DNA of 64,000 nucleotides from Salinimicrobium terrae DSM 17865 (GCF_000424665.1 NZ_KE384222.1:117660-181659), one strand, 5' to 3'; counted from the first letter of the stretch, positions 37,186 to 46,144 are shown. Made by a program: numbers and translations. Notes: generated by a model from the sequence alone, not told the origin.

Positions 37186-37848
37186 TTAATCAGACTGATT
37201 TTCCTTTAGTAACTCGGGGAATTTCTCCTTAAACCTGTTCATCCTGGGAACTGAAACATTCCTTATGTATGGATCATTTGGGTTATACCTTTTGTAATCC
37301 TGATGATAATCCTCTGCCAGCCAGAATTTTTGAAATGGTAAAACTTCTACAGCAATTGCCTTTGTATACTGCTCTGCCAGTTCTTTTAATTTTTGTTCAA
37401 TGATTTTTTTCTGTTCAGCATTTTGATAAAAGATGATAGAGCGGTATTGAGAGCCAAGATCCGGACCCTGACCGTTCTTCTGAGTTGGATCCATAGAACC
37501 AAAATAAACATCTGTGAGCGTGGCAAAATCTACTACTTCCGGATCATAGATTACTTCTACTGCTTCTGCATGACCGGTACGGCCGGTATTGGTTTCTTCG
37601 TAGGTAGGATTTTTGGTGTGTCCTCCAGAATACCCTGAGATTGCCTCCTTAACGCCTACAACACTTTCAAAAACTGCTTCAACACACCAGAAGCAGCCAC
37701 TGGCAAAATAAGCTTTTTCGAGTCCATCCTGAGTAGGAACTTCTACGGGTTCGGCATTTGCAATTTCGGGTAGGGTGACCTTTTCACCCGAAGAATTTCC
37801 GCAGGCAGTTAAACTAAAAAGTAAAAATATTAAAAGATGAAATTTCAT
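37186..37848 (-). CDS. msrA: Peptide methionine sulfoxide reductase MsrA, lipoprotein form
   Basis: Repairs oxidised Met-S-sulfoxide in proteins. The catalytic motif GCFWCVE puts Cys52 at the active site. GYSGGHTKNPTYEE, GHAEAVEV and the C-terminal YHQDY follow, all standard. The N-terminus is a lipoprotein signal peptide (lipobox LTAC, Cys16) with a 25-residue linker, so the enzyme acts in the envelope. The resolving Cys of E. coli type near the C-terminus is not seen. It begins 2 bases after the preceding lipoprotein gene ends. Confidence 0.96.
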   Translation of the reverse strand: MKFHLLIFLLFSLTACGNSSGEKVTLPEIANAEPVEVPTQDGLEKAYFASGCFWCVEAVFESVVGVKEAISGYSGGHTKNPTYEETNTGRTGHAEAVEVIYDPEVVDFATLTDVYFGSMDPTQKNGQGPDLGSQYRSIIFYQNAEQKKIIEQKLKELAEQYTKAIAVEVLPFQKFWLAEDYHQDYKRYNPNDPYIRNVSVPRMNRFKEKFPELLKENQSD

Positions 37849-37850
37849 AA

Positions 37851-38417
37851 TTATTGTTTTTTATAAGTTCCTTCCAGGGTCTTTTTGCCATATAGAGCGT
37901 AATCTGTGGATATTTCACCATTGGTGGAAAAACCCAGCCAATCAAGCTCGGCTCCACCATCTTCTGTGAAGTTTATTGTGGCAACGGGGGTATTTTTATC
38001 AAAGTCGTTCCAGGGGATTTCCCTGTCGGGTTCAACTTCTCTCGAGGCTGAAACAAAGTAAACTTCGGCCGAGTTTTCTCCGGTCTTTTGTGTTCTGGCG
38101 GTGATGTACAGTTTATCCTTATCTATACACCATTCTGTGGGACGATCAAAATCGATCTCAATGCAGTTGCAGTTACAATCAACGGCAGCTTCCCCATTTT
38201 CAATTTTACGGTAATTTCCGTCAAGGGCTACCGCGACGGCCGGTGGTTCTGTTTGAGTCTGGATTGCATCCCGCTCTTCCTGAATATTCCCCGGCGGCAA
38301 AGTATCGGCAGAAATATTATCGGTATTAACCCTTTCCGATGTATCGGAGTCAGAATTTTTACTGTCGTTACAGGAGATAAAAACCATCGCTGTGATAATG
38401 AAAAAAAGCTTTTTCAT
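37851..38417 (-). CDS. Lipoprotein of unknown function
   Basis: A 188-residue lipoprotein with lipobox FISC (Cys about 16) followed by an Asn/Ser/Asp-rich linker typical of exported Bacteroidota lipoproteins. A CNCNCIEI segment near residue 81 carries three cysteines. The rest looks like a small beta-rich domain. No family is recognised. I start at 38417 (MKKLFF); the in-frame ATG at 38453 would place 12 charged residues before the signal peptide. It is probably co-transcribed with msrA. Confidence 0.8.
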   Translation of the reverse strand: MKKLFFIITAMVFISCNDSKNSDSDTSERVNTDNISADTLPPGNIQEERDAIQTQTEPPAVAVALDGNYRKIENGEAAVDCNCNCIEIDFDRPTEWCIDKDKLYITARTQKTGENSAEVYFVSASREVEPDREIPWNDFDKNTPVATINFTEDGGAELDWLGFSTNGEISTDYALYGKKTLEGTYKKQ

Positions 38418-38648
38418 AATTGTAGGTTTAATGTTTAAAGTTAAGCCATACAAAATTGATTTCTGTGAAACAGATGTTAATGGAAATTAGATTCAGGTTC
38501 TTGAGTTCAAATTTAAAGATTGAGAAAATAGCCGGAGTTAAACCTTATAATCTTTCCGGAATATTAAAAGAGGTACAAAATCAGGTTTTGTTTGAATACA
38601 AAAACATGCCAGCTTGTGCCGGAGAATTTTAAAGCTAAATCTACCTAA

Positions 38649-38679
38649 ACAAAAAAACCCCTCACAGCAGTGAAGGGTT
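38649..38679 (-). terminator. Terminator after the coiled-coil protein gene
   Basis: On the minus strand the stem AACCCTTCAC/GTGAGGGGTT (one mismatch, 4-base loop) is followed by seven T, 20 bases past the stop at 38699. Confidence 0.85.
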
Positions 38680-38698
38680 CTTTTGTTTATAAATAAAA

Positions 38699-39478
38699 TT
38701 AGAAGCTTTGGAAAAGCTCGTTCATTTTTTGTCTTTCTTCCTGAGCCAGTTCTTCGTCTACTAGAATTCGTCCACTGTGTTCGTCGGTTATGATCTTTCT
38801 GCGGCCGGCGATTTCCATGATTACCTGCGGTGGAATAGTGAAAAATGATCCTCCCGATGCTCCTCTTTCAACAGGAACTACTGCAAGGCCATTCTTTACG
38901 CTGGTACGTATTCTTTTATATGCATTTACCAGGCGCTCTTCGATTTGCTTTTCAAATTCTTTGGATTTATCAAGCAGAGCTCTTTCTTCCTTCTCAGTTT
39001 CAGCAAGAATTTCGTCCAGCTCTCCTTTTTTATGATCCAAATGTTTCTGGCGCTCGGCCAAACGCTCTCTGGTTTGTTCGATCACCTCTTTCTTCTGCTC
39101 AATTTGAGCGCGGTATTCTTTTATCTGCTTTTCAGCGAGTTCTATTTCGAGCTCCTGGAATTCCACTTCTTTAGAAAGTGCGTTGAATTCACGGTTGTTG
39201 CGCACATTTTTTTGCTGCTCGTTGTATTTTTTGATCAATGCCTTAGCATCTTCTATCAAAACTTTTTTAGTATTAATACCTTGTTCGATCACTTCTAGAT
39301 CGGCATCCATTTTCTCCATACGAGTGTTCAGGCCTGCTACTTCATCTTCTAAATCTTCTACCTCAAGGGGAAGTTCACCTCGTACATTTCTTATTTCATC
39401 CACTCGGGAATCTATAAGTTGAAGATCGTACAACGCTCTTAACTTCTCTTCTACAGTAACATCGGATTTTTTTGCCAT
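38699..39478 (-). CDS. Coiled-coil protein with a degenerate zf-RING_7-type C-terminus
   Basis: A 259-residue cytoplasmic protein. Residues about 10-185 form a long antiparallel coiled-coil hairpin (heptads of Leu, Ile, Glu, Lys). The C-terminal 60 residues follow the zf-RING_7 zinc-ribbon pattern of CT398-like proteins, but the cysteines are replaced: the pattern reads GASGGSFFTIPPQ and TDEHSGRILVD where the family normally has CxxC pairs. The protein has no Cys at all. It lies 2 bases after the Nif3-like gene, a pairing conserved across bacteria. Function unknown. Confidence 0.85.
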   Translation of the reverse strand: MAKKSDVTVEEKLRALYDLQLIDSRVDEIRNVRGELPLEVEDLEDEVAGLNTRMEKMDADLEVIEQGINTKKVLIEDAKALIKKYNEQQKNVRNNREFNALSKEVEFQELEIELAEKQIKEYRAQIEQKKEVIEQTRERLAERQKHLDHKKGELDEILAETEKEERALLDKSKEFEKQIEERLVNAYKRIRTSVKNGLAVVPVERGASGGSFFTIPPQVIMEIAGRRKIITDEHSGRILVDEELAQEERQKMNELFQSF

Positions 39479-39480
39479 AG

Positions 39481-40575
39481 TTAAAAATACTTGATAGGAT
39501 TGGTTTCTGTGTTTGATAAAACGACTGCAAAATTAGCAAATTTTTTCTTAAGAAAAGAGGTCAGAAGGGTTTTTGTGTACTGCTCGCTTTCATAATGGCC
39601 AACATCGGCCAGCACCAGTCTTTGCTCGGCTTTATAGAAGTCGTGATACTTGAGATCTGCGGTAATGAAAATATCTGCTCCGACTGCCATGGCTTTATTA
39701 ATGGCAAAGCTTCCACTGCCCCCTAAAACAGCTACTTTTTTTATTGGTTTTCCAAGCAGAGATGAATGCCGTATGCACCCACTCCCAAAAGTTTCTTTCA
39801 CTTGCTTCAAAAATGCCTCTTCTTCCACCTCTTGCTCCAGCTCCCCAATCATTCCCATTCCAATGTGCTGATTTGGGTTGTCCAGGCTGATAATTTCATA
39901 TGCCACCTCTTCATAAGGATGGCTGTCAAAAAGAGCATTTAAAATATTTTTTTCCAGATGCTTCGGAAAAGTCATTCCCATCTGTACTTCTTCCTCATAA
40001 TGAGTTTCCCCTTTTCTGCCTATTACTGGATTAGATTCATCATTTCCGCGGAAAGATCCGCTGCCAATCAAATTAAAGCTGCAGTGATCATAATTTCCAA
40101 TAGTTCCTGCCCCGGCGGCAAACAGGGCTTCCCTAACGCTGGCTGCATCGTTCTTCGGCACAAAGGTGAGAAGCTTTTTTATAGTTCCCGGTTGTGGAAT
40201 AAGGATCTTCCTGTTATGTACTCCCAGCTGTTCGCAAATCACATCATTTACACCTTTAAAGCTGTTGTCCAGTGCTGTGTGAATAGCGTAAATGGCGACG
40301 TCATTCTTGATGGCCTTAAGAATGGTTCTCTCTACATAATTGCTGCCGGTAAGTTTTTTTAGGCCCGAGAAGATTATGGGATGAAAACTCACAATGAGGT
40401 TACATTTTTTTTCTATGGCCTCCTCTACCACATCTTCCAGGGTGTCAAGAGTTACCAGGATTCCTTTTACATCGCTATTGGGGGAGCCGGTGAGCAATCC
40501 AACATTATCAAAACCTTCGGCATATGCAGTAGGAGCAAATTTTTCTATCTCCTGAATTACGTCTTTAACAAACAT
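39481..40575 (-). CDS. Nif3-like dinuclear metal-centre protein
   Basis: YbgI/Nif3 family (also annotated GTP cyclohydrolase 1 type 2), a toroidal hexamer with a two-metal site of unproven activity. Conserved blocks: EGFDNVGLLTGS near 21-32, VSFHPIIFSGLKKL, IYAIHTALDNS, GSFRGN and the C-terminal TADLKYHDFYKAE and DVGHYESEQ. The 364-residue form carries the PII-like insertion in the middle (LLTFVPKNDA). I start at ATG 40575 since the -7 element at 40599-40606 excludes the ATG at 40623. It is followed 2 bases later by the coiled-coil gene. Confidence 0.93.
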   Translation of the reverse strand: MFVKDVIQEIEKFAPTAYAEGFDNVGLLTGSPNSDVKGILVTLDTLEDVVEEAIEKKCNLIVSFHPIIFSGLKKLTGSNYVERTILKAIKNDVAIYAIHTALDNSFKGVNDVICEQLGVHNRKILIPQPGTIKKLLTFVPKNDAASVREALFAAGAGTIGNYDHCSFNLIGSGSFRGNDESNPVIGRKGETHYEEEVQMGMTFPKHLEKNILNALFDSHPYEEVAYEIISLDNPNQHIGMGMIGELEQEVEEEAFLKQVKETFGSGCIRHSSLLGKPIKKVAVLGGSGSFAINKAMAVGADIFITADLKYHDFYKAEQRLVLADVGHYESEQYTKTLLTSFLKKKFANFAVVLSNTETNPIKYF

Positions 40576-40598
40576 GATCTCGTTTTTACTGAAGAATC

Positions 40599-40626
40599 CA
40601 AATATAAAAATTATCGGGCTCACAAA
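40599..40626 (-). promoter_or_regulatory. Promoter of the Nif3-like gene
   Basis: On the minus strand TTTG (40626-40623) and TATATTTG (40606-40599) are separated by 16 bases. Leader about 17 bases. Confidence 0.5.
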
Positions 40627-40758
40627 AGTCTCAAGTTACTCTTCAGTTAAATTTATTATGAAGAATAACTTCCGCAGCAAGTAAGCTCCAAAAATGGTAA
40701 ATTTTTATTAATTTTTTGTTGAGGCTTTAAAAGATAGGTGCCGTTTCGGGAAAAAAAT

Positions 40759-40766
40759 TACCTTCG
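40759..40766 (+). promoter_or_regulatory. lpxK -7-like element
   Basis: TACCTTCG differs from TAnnTTTG at one base. It ends 5 bases before the lpxK ATG at 40772, so the transcript would begin at or next to the start codon. Confidence 0.4.
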
Positions 40767-40771
40767 CATCC

Positions 40772-41779
40772 ATGTCTGGAAGAAAACTTCTGTATCCTTT
40801 TTCTATTCTCTATGGAACGGCCATGCACCTTCGTAACTACCTTTACGACAGCGGTGTATTGTCATCCCAAGGCTATGACCTGCCGGTTATTGCTGTTGGT
40901 AATTTAAGTACCGGCGGTACAGGAAAATCTCCCATGGTAGAATATTTGACTCACCTGCTAAGGACCAACTACAAAGTTGCCACCCTAAGTCGTGGGTACA
41001 GAAGAAAGAGCAGGGGATACATTTTGCTCACAGGAGGGGAAACTGCGACCGAGGTTGGGGATGAGCCTTTGCAATTCAAAAATAAATTTCCAGAAGTCCT
41101 GGTGGCTGTGGACGAAAACCGTAGTCATGGAATAGATGAACTCCTAAAGGAAAATCCAAAGCCACAGGTGGTGGTGCTGGATGACGCTTTTCAGCACAGA
41201 AGTGTTACCGCCGGGTTTTATGTTCTATTAACTTCATACTCTAAAATTTATCGCAATGATCTGGTTCTTCCCGCAGGGGATCTAAGGGAGCCGATTATGG
41301 GGGCAAAAAGGGCAAATGTAATTGTAGTGACCAAATGTCCCACAAATCTTCCTTTGGAAGAGCAGATAGAGATCATCAAAAAATTAAAACCCACAGCCAA
41401 ACAGGAAGTGTTCTTTAGTAGTATAGAATATAGTGAGGTGGTCTTGGGAAGGAACAGATCCTTAAAAATACAAGATCTTAAAAAAACATCTTTTACGTTG
41501 GTTACGGGAATTGCAAATCCTAAACCTCTGGTGAAGCACCTGCAGGATCTGGGATTAAATTTTAACCACAGAGCATTTAAAGATCATCATAATTTTACGG
41601 AAGCTGAATTAAAGGAACTTCAACACGAGGAGCTCATAATAACAACCGAGAAGGATTATATGAGACTTAAAAATGAGATTTCCCGGGAGAAGATCTTTTA
41701 TCTACCCATTACGAACCGTTTTCTCCATGGGAGGAAAGAATTTGATGCTTTGATACTGAATTATGTGCAGAAAAAATGA
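40772..41779 (+). CDS. lpxK: Tetraacyldisaccharide 4'-kinase
   Basis: Phosphorylates the 4' position of the lipid A precursor in lipopolysaccharide synthesis, at the inner membrane. The P-loop GNLSTGGTGKS is at 43-53, followed by LSRGYRRKSRG, VGDEPLQF, VLDDAFQHR and TTEKDYMRL, all LpxK blocks. A hydrophobic, amphipathic N-terminus serves as membrane anchor. Length (335) is normal. It stands alone, divergent from the Nif3-like gene; a short TGAGAC/GTCTCA stem at 41777-41796 overlaps the stop codon. Confidence 0.96.
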   Translation: MSGRKLLYPFSILYGTAMHLRNYLYDSGVLSSQGYDLPVIAVGNLSTGGTGKSPMVEYLTHLLRTNYKVATLSRGYRRKSRGYILLTGGETATEVGDEPLQFKNKFPEVLVAVDENRSHGIDELLKENPKPQVVVLDDAFQHRSVTAGFYVLLTSYSKIYRNDLVLPAGDLREPIMGAKRANVIVVTKCPTNLPLEEQIEIIKKLKPTAKQEVFFSSIEYSEVVLGRNRSLKIQDLKKTSFTLVTGIANPKPLVKHLQDLGLNFNHRAFKDHHNFTEAELKELQHEELIITTEKDYMRLKNEISREKIFYLPITNRFLHGRKEFDALILNYVQKK

Positions 41780-41872
41780 GACCTGTTACAGTCTCATTCT
41801 AAATTATTGGCTAATTCAAACTATCTCTTACAATAACCTGAGTAAACCTTTTCTCAAACCTCGTGCCATTTT

Positions 41873-44098
41873 TTAAATCGTGGCTTTTTCCTGGCTTAGG
41901 TACTTATTAATTTTTTGAAAAAACTCTTCTGTTTTATAAGGTTTAGGAATAATATCGTTAAAGCCATTTAGATAAAACTCATCAAGACTCTCTTCCAGGG
42001 TTACGGCGGTAAGAGCTATAATTGGAATGGTTTCATTGAACTTCCTTATTTCGATCGTAGCCTCGATTCCGCTTATCCCCGGCATATGGATATCCATTAA
42101 AATGAGATCAAATTCGTTATTTTGAACTTTTGTGATTGCTATACTTCCGTTATCAGCCACATCGCAAATCACTTGATTTTTCTCCAGGATCTTTCGGGTG
42201 ATCATTTGATTGATCTTGTTGTCTTCTACAATAAGAATTCTCTTATTGTGCATGATATCATTTGACAACGGTTCGGGAATTTCATTATTCTTTTTGTCCT
42301 GTGGATTGGCCGGTTCAAGGGCTTCAAAATTCAGCTCAAAATAAAATAATGAACCTTTTCCAAGTTCGCTCTCCAGGTGGATTTCACTGTCCATTAAATT
42401 AAGCAGGTTTTTCACTATGGAAAGACCAAGACCGGTTCCGCCAAATTTCCGGTTGATTTGTAGAGAGCCCTGGGTGAAATTCTCAAAAATCGCTTTTTGT
42501 TTTTCCTTGCTAATTCCTTCCCCGGTATCCTGTATTTCAAACCTTAACAGCACTTTGTCATCCTTTTGGCTAAGGCGTTTTACCCGTACCCAAATATCCC
42601 CGTCTTCGGTAAATTTGATTGAATTTCCTATCAGGTTGATAAGAATCTGGGAGATCTTAAGCGGATCTCCCTTTAATTTCTTCGGAATTTCACTGTCAAA
42701 TTCCAGGTGAAGTGTGGTTTTTTTATCTTCGGCCGAATTCTTTAAGGCGATCAATACATCGGTAATACGCTTTTTTAAGTTAAAAGAACTTTCAAGCATC
42801 TCCACTTTTTTAGCTTCGAGTTTATTGAGATCCAGAATATTATTGATCAAAGAAAGTAGATATTCTCCGGAGAACTTAAGAGAGTTAAGATGTTCTTTTT
42901 GATTTTCTGTAGGACTTTCTTCCAGTAACAGGTGAGTTAAGCCCGTTACTGCATACAAGGGGGTTCTAAGCTCGTGGGTAATTGTAGAAAGAAATTGAGC
43001 TTTAGCAAGAGAAGCTTTTTCGGCATTTTCTTTGGCAGTGATCAATTCTGAGTTTTTCTTTTGAAGCAGGTCATTCGCCCGTGCCCTTAGATTGTTGTTT
43101 TTATATAGGGATAGGGTCAGTAATGACAAAATTGTGATCAACGCCACACTAAGAATGGTGGTAAGTTTGTTGACCTTGAGAGTTCTTTCTGCCTCTTCTT
43201 TTTTACGGGTCAATTCATTCATGGTACTCTTCATAGAGTCTACTCCATAGCGAGCATTGGCATCCAAAGCAAGGGCTTCCCTGTTAAGGTTGTATAAAGA
43301 ATCCTGAATTTTGTTACTTTCACGAAGCAGCATCAAAGCTTCTGAAGTATTTCCCATTTCCTCCTGAATTTGGCTTTGTACCATCATCGTACTTTGTATC
43401 ATGCCCCCAAAGTTGTTTCTACGGGAATACTCCATACTCTTTTCGGCCTCTGCCATGGCACTTTGCAATTGATCTGAAGCCTGGTACGCACGTGCTTTGT
43501 AATAGTGAACTCTCCCGCGCTCGTACTCATTGTCGCTGGTTCTTAGTTTTTCACCAGCCGAATTTAATAGAGTAAGAGCAGCATGTGGTCTTTCTGCTGT
43601 ATTTAAATAAAGAATTCCACGGTTGAGATCAACAATTCCTAATCCTTCAGTGTCACCTTGTTTTTCGTAAAGAGCTTGGGCGAGGTCAAAATATTCGGTC
43701 GCACGATCGAATATCCGCTTTGCAGTGAAAATTTTTCCAAAGTTGAGATAGCTGTAGGCGAGACCCTCTTCATCTCCTATTTCCCGCTGAATTGAAATTG
43801 CACGCTGCAGTTCTGTAGCTGCCTTATCCTGTTCATGTCGCACATAATGCAGTTGAGCCAGGATACTACTCGAAAGTGCAATTAATCGTGGATGATCAAT
43901 AGACCTGGACAATTCAAGAGCAGTATTTAACTCCCTTAGAGCCTGATCAAAGTGTATACTGTTAATTGACTCTTCGGCGTCTTCCAACAGCTGTTCAATA
44001 GTGGCATTAATTTCATCTACTTCCTGTAGGTTTTTTTCCTGGGTGTAGGAATAGGAAAAGAATAGAAATGCCACAATTAAAAGAGTAAAGTTCTTCAT
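41873..44098 (-). CDS. TPR-containing hybrid sensor histidine kinase
   Basis: A 741-residue two-component protein. Signal sequence at 1-19, then periplasmic tetratricopeptide repeats (about 30-290), one membrane helix (about 313-333), a coiled coil, HisKA with the phospho-His375 in THELRTPL, HATPase_c with NLIGNSIKFTEDG, DTGEGIS and GGTGLGLSI, and a C-terminal receiver with Asp669 in LMDIHMPGISG. It lacks a DNA-binding output, so the phosphate probably passes to another protein. No response regulator gene is adjacent. It lies 31 bases after gap; a one-mismatch -7 (TATATTTA) in that gap may drive it alone. Confidence 0.93.
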   Translation of the reverse strand: MKNFTLLIVAFLFFSYSYTQEKNLQEVDEINATIEQLLEDAEESINSIHFDQALRELNTALELSRSIDHPRLIALSSSILAQLHYVRHEQDKAATELQRAISIQREIGDEEGLAYSYLNFGKIFTAKRIFDRATEYFDLAQALYEKQGDTEGLGIVDLNRGILYLNTAERPHAALTLLNSAGEKLRTSDNEYERGRVHYYKARAYQASDQLQSAMAEAEKSMEYSRRNNFGGMIQSTMMVQSQIQEEMGNTSEALMLLRESNKIQDSLYNLNREALALDANARYGVDSMKSTMNELTRKKEEAERTLKVNKLTTILSVALITILSLLTLSLYKNNNLRARANDLLQKKNSELITAKENAEKASLAKAQFLSTITHELRTPLYAVTGLTHLLLEESPTENQKEHLNSLKFSGEYLLSLINNILDLNKLEAKKVEMLESSFNLKKRITDVLIALKNSAEDKKTTLHLEFDSEIPKKLKGDPLKISQILINLIGNSIKFTEDGDIWVRVKRLSQKDDKVLLRFEIQDTGEGISKEKQKAIFENFTQGSLQINRKFGGTGLGLSIVKNLLNLMDSEIHLESELGKGSLFYFELNFEALEPANPQDKKNNEIPEPLSNDIMHNKRILIVEDNKINQMITRKILEKNQVICDVADNGSIAITKVQNNEFDLILMDIHMPGISGIEATIEIRKFNETIPIIALTAVTLEESLDEFYLNGFNDIIPKPYKTEEFFQKINKYLSQEKATI

Positions 44099-44129
44099 TG
44101 GGACTTAAAATAACTTTGGCTAAATATAA

Positions 44130-45167
44130 CTATTTAATTGACACATGGGAAATTAAATCAATAAGCCGGCTGGAATATCCAATTTCGTTGTCATACCATC
44201 CAATGATTTTCACGAAGTTACCTCCTACTACAGATGTCATTTGCGCGTCAAAAATGCAGGAATGAGGATTACCTTTAATGTCAATTGAAACTATTGGATC
44301 TTCGGTATATTCGATAATATTTTTAAGAGGTCCGGAAGCAGCGTTTTTAAATGCAACGTTTATTTCTTCAATAGTCGTTTTCCTTTTGACGTGCAGGGTC
44401 ATATCGGTGAGACTGCCATTTGCTACCGGCACTCTAATTCCGCAGCCGCCTATTACTTCACTTAAATCGGGGAAGATCTTGGTGAGGGCTTTTGCTGCTC
44501 CTGTAGTAGTGGGAACTATTGACTGGCCTGCTGCCCTGGCCCGGCGGAGATCTTTGTGGGGCTGGTCATGAAGACTTTGATCTGTAGTATAGGAATGGAT
44601 AGTAGTAATGTAGGCCTGTTTTACACCGGCCAGTTCATCTACGATCCTAAGCATGGGGGCAGCATTATTGGTAGTGCAGGAAGCATTTGAAATAATGTCT
44701 TCTGTACCGTCAAGGATATCTTCATTGACACCTAAGACTACCATTTTTATAGAATCGTCCTGGGGAGGCACGCTTAAAATCACCTTTTTGACACCTCGTT
44801 GCAGATGTGGCTCCAAATCTTTTCGCGTTTTGAACTTGCCTGTGCTCTCCACCACTACATCCACCTGGTATTGGTTCCAATTAATCTCCTGCGGCATGAA
44901 ATGATTAAGTATGGACACTTCTTTGCCGTCTATGAGTAAAGAGTTACTTGTAGAAGAAATTTCTTTTTTCAGGACTCCATGAATGCTGTCGTATTTTAGG
45001 AGATGGGTCAGGGTAGGGGCGGGGGCAAGATCATTTATTACAACCACTTCCAGATTTTTATGATCGAGAAGTAATCTGAAAAAATTACGTCCTATACGGC
45101 CAAATCCATTGATTCCAATACGGACCTTTTCTTTTGCTGATGCTGCTGAAGGTTTTGCGCCCTCCAT
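44130..45167 (-). CDS. gap: Glyceraldehyde-3-phosphate dehydrogenase
   Basis: Oxidises glyceraldehyde 3-phosphate with phosphate and NAD(P). GINGFGRIGR is at 18-27, Asp46 at the end of the second strand (VINDLA) favours NAD, the nucleophile is Cys164 in NASCTTN and the base His191 in IHSYTTDQ. The segment DQPHKDLRRARAA and the TTDQ loop are closer to GapB/Gap2-type enzymes than to classical glycolytic GapA. A 14-residue Ala/Lys-rich extension precedes the Rossmann fold. Its ATG overlaps the lipA stop by one base, so both are translated from one message. Confidence 0.95.
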   Translation of the reverse strand: MEGAKPSAASAKEKVRIGINGFGRIGRNFFRLLLDHKNLEVVVINDLAPAPTLTHLLKYDSIHGVLKKEISSTSNSLLIDGKEVSILNHFMPQEINWNQYQVDVVVESTGKFKTRKDLEPHLQRGVKKVILSVPPQDDSIKMVVLGVNEDILDGTEDIISNASCTTNNAAPMLRIVDELAGVKQAYITTIHSYTTDQSLHDQPHKDLRRARAAGQSIVPTTTGAAKALTKIFPDLSEVIGGCGIRVPVANGSLTDMTLHVKRKTTIEEINVAFKNAASGPLKNIIEYTEDPIVSIDIKGNPHSCIFDAQMTSVVGGNFVKIIGWYDNEIGYSSRLIDLISHVSIK

Positions 45168-46036
45168 TAGGTTAGATGCTTTTGTGCTTTATATGAAGAT
45201 CTAACCAGAGCACCACTTTCCACGTGCCTAAAGCCCATTTCCAAACCTATAGTTTCATACTTTTTAAACTGTTCCGGAGTTACAAATTCATGAACCGGAA
45301 GATGCTGTTTTGTAGGTTGCAGATACTGTCCTATAGTTACGATATCGAGATCAACAGCTCGAAGGTCCTCAAGGGTCTGAATCACCTCTTCTTCCATTTC
45401 ACCCAGACCCAGCATTATTCCCGACTTTGTTCGTTTTACTCCTTGCTGTTTAAGATATTTAAGCACTTGTAGACTTCTTTCATATTTTGCCTGGATACGC
45501 ACTTCGCGCGTAAGCCTTTTAACCGTTTCCATATTATGGGAAACAATTTCGGGATTTACATTAATAATCCGATCAATATTTCTTTCAACTCCCTGAAAGT
45601 CGGGAATTAATGTTTCCAGGGTAGTATCAGGATTCATGCGGCGTATCGCACTCACTGTCTCTGCCCACATAATAGAACCCATATCTTTAAGATCATCGCG
45701 GTCTACACTGGTGATCACTGCATGTTTGATCTTCATTAACTTGATAGATCGTGCAACTTTTTCTGGCTCATCCCAATCCAGGGTTTCAGGTCTTCCGGTT
45801 TTTACTCCGCAAAATCCGCAGGAACGGGTACATATGTTTCCCAGGATCATGAATGTTGCAGTTCCTTCCCCCCAACATTCCCCCATATTAGGGCAGCTTC
45901 CCGAGGTGCAAATCGTGTGAAGGTTGTATTTGTCTACCACACTTCTCAACTCGGTGTATTTTTTCCCGGTTGGTAATTTAACTCTTAGCCACTTGGGTTT
46001 CGGCGTTCTTTGGGTAGGGAGTTGCTGTGTTTCCAT
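45167..46036 (-). CDS. lipA: Lipoyl synthase
   Basis: Radical-SAM enzyme that inserts two sulfurs into protein-bound octanoyl groups. The auxiliary-cluster cysteines are Cys43, 48 and 54 ([12 protein letters not shown]) and the radical-SAM cluster Cys69, 73 and 76 (CTRSCGFC). The C-terminal RSSYKA serine motif that ligates the auxiliary cluster is present. I start at ATG 46036; an ATG at 46054 lies upstream of the probable -7 element at 46051-46044. With that promoter the message would be nearly leaderless. gap follows with a one-base overlap. Confidence 0.96.
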   Translation of the reverse strand: METQQLPTQRTPKPKWLRVKLPTGKKYTELRSVVDKYNLHTICTSGSCPNMGECWGEGTATFMILGNICTRSCGFCGVKTGRPETLDWDEPEKVARSIKLMKIKHAVITSVDRDDLKDMGSIMWAETVSAIRRMNPDTTLETLIPDFQGVERNIDRIINVNPEIVSHNMETVKRLTREVRIQAKYERSLQVLKYLKQQGVKRTKSGIMLGLGEMEEEVIQTLEDLRAVDLDIVTIGQYLQPTKQHLPVHEFVTPEQFKKYETIGLEMGFRHVESGALVRSSYKAQKHLT

Positions 46037-46043
46037 AAGATGG

Positions 46044-46074
46044 CAAAGGTACAATTAGAATGACTAAAAACCAA
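46044..46074 (-). promoter_or_regulatory. lipA promoter
   Basis: On the minus strand TTG (46074-46072), 20 bases, and TACCTTTG (46051-46044) followed by C. The -7 box ends 7 bases before the ATG. Confidence 0.55.
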
Positions 46075-46077
46075 CGG

Positions 46078-46144
46078 AAAAAAAAGGTAGATCTTCAATG
46101 TCCGTGTTCCGATGTGTGACATGAAGGGCGACAAATTGAAGATC
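46078..46144 (-). terminator. Candidate terminator after the sigma factor gene
   Basis: On the minus strand GATCTTCAAT (46144-46135) pairs perfectly with ATTGAAGATC (46099-46090), extended by GTC/GAC after a 2-base bulge, and is followed by eight T. The loop is about 30 bases, longer than usual. Confidence 0.5.
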
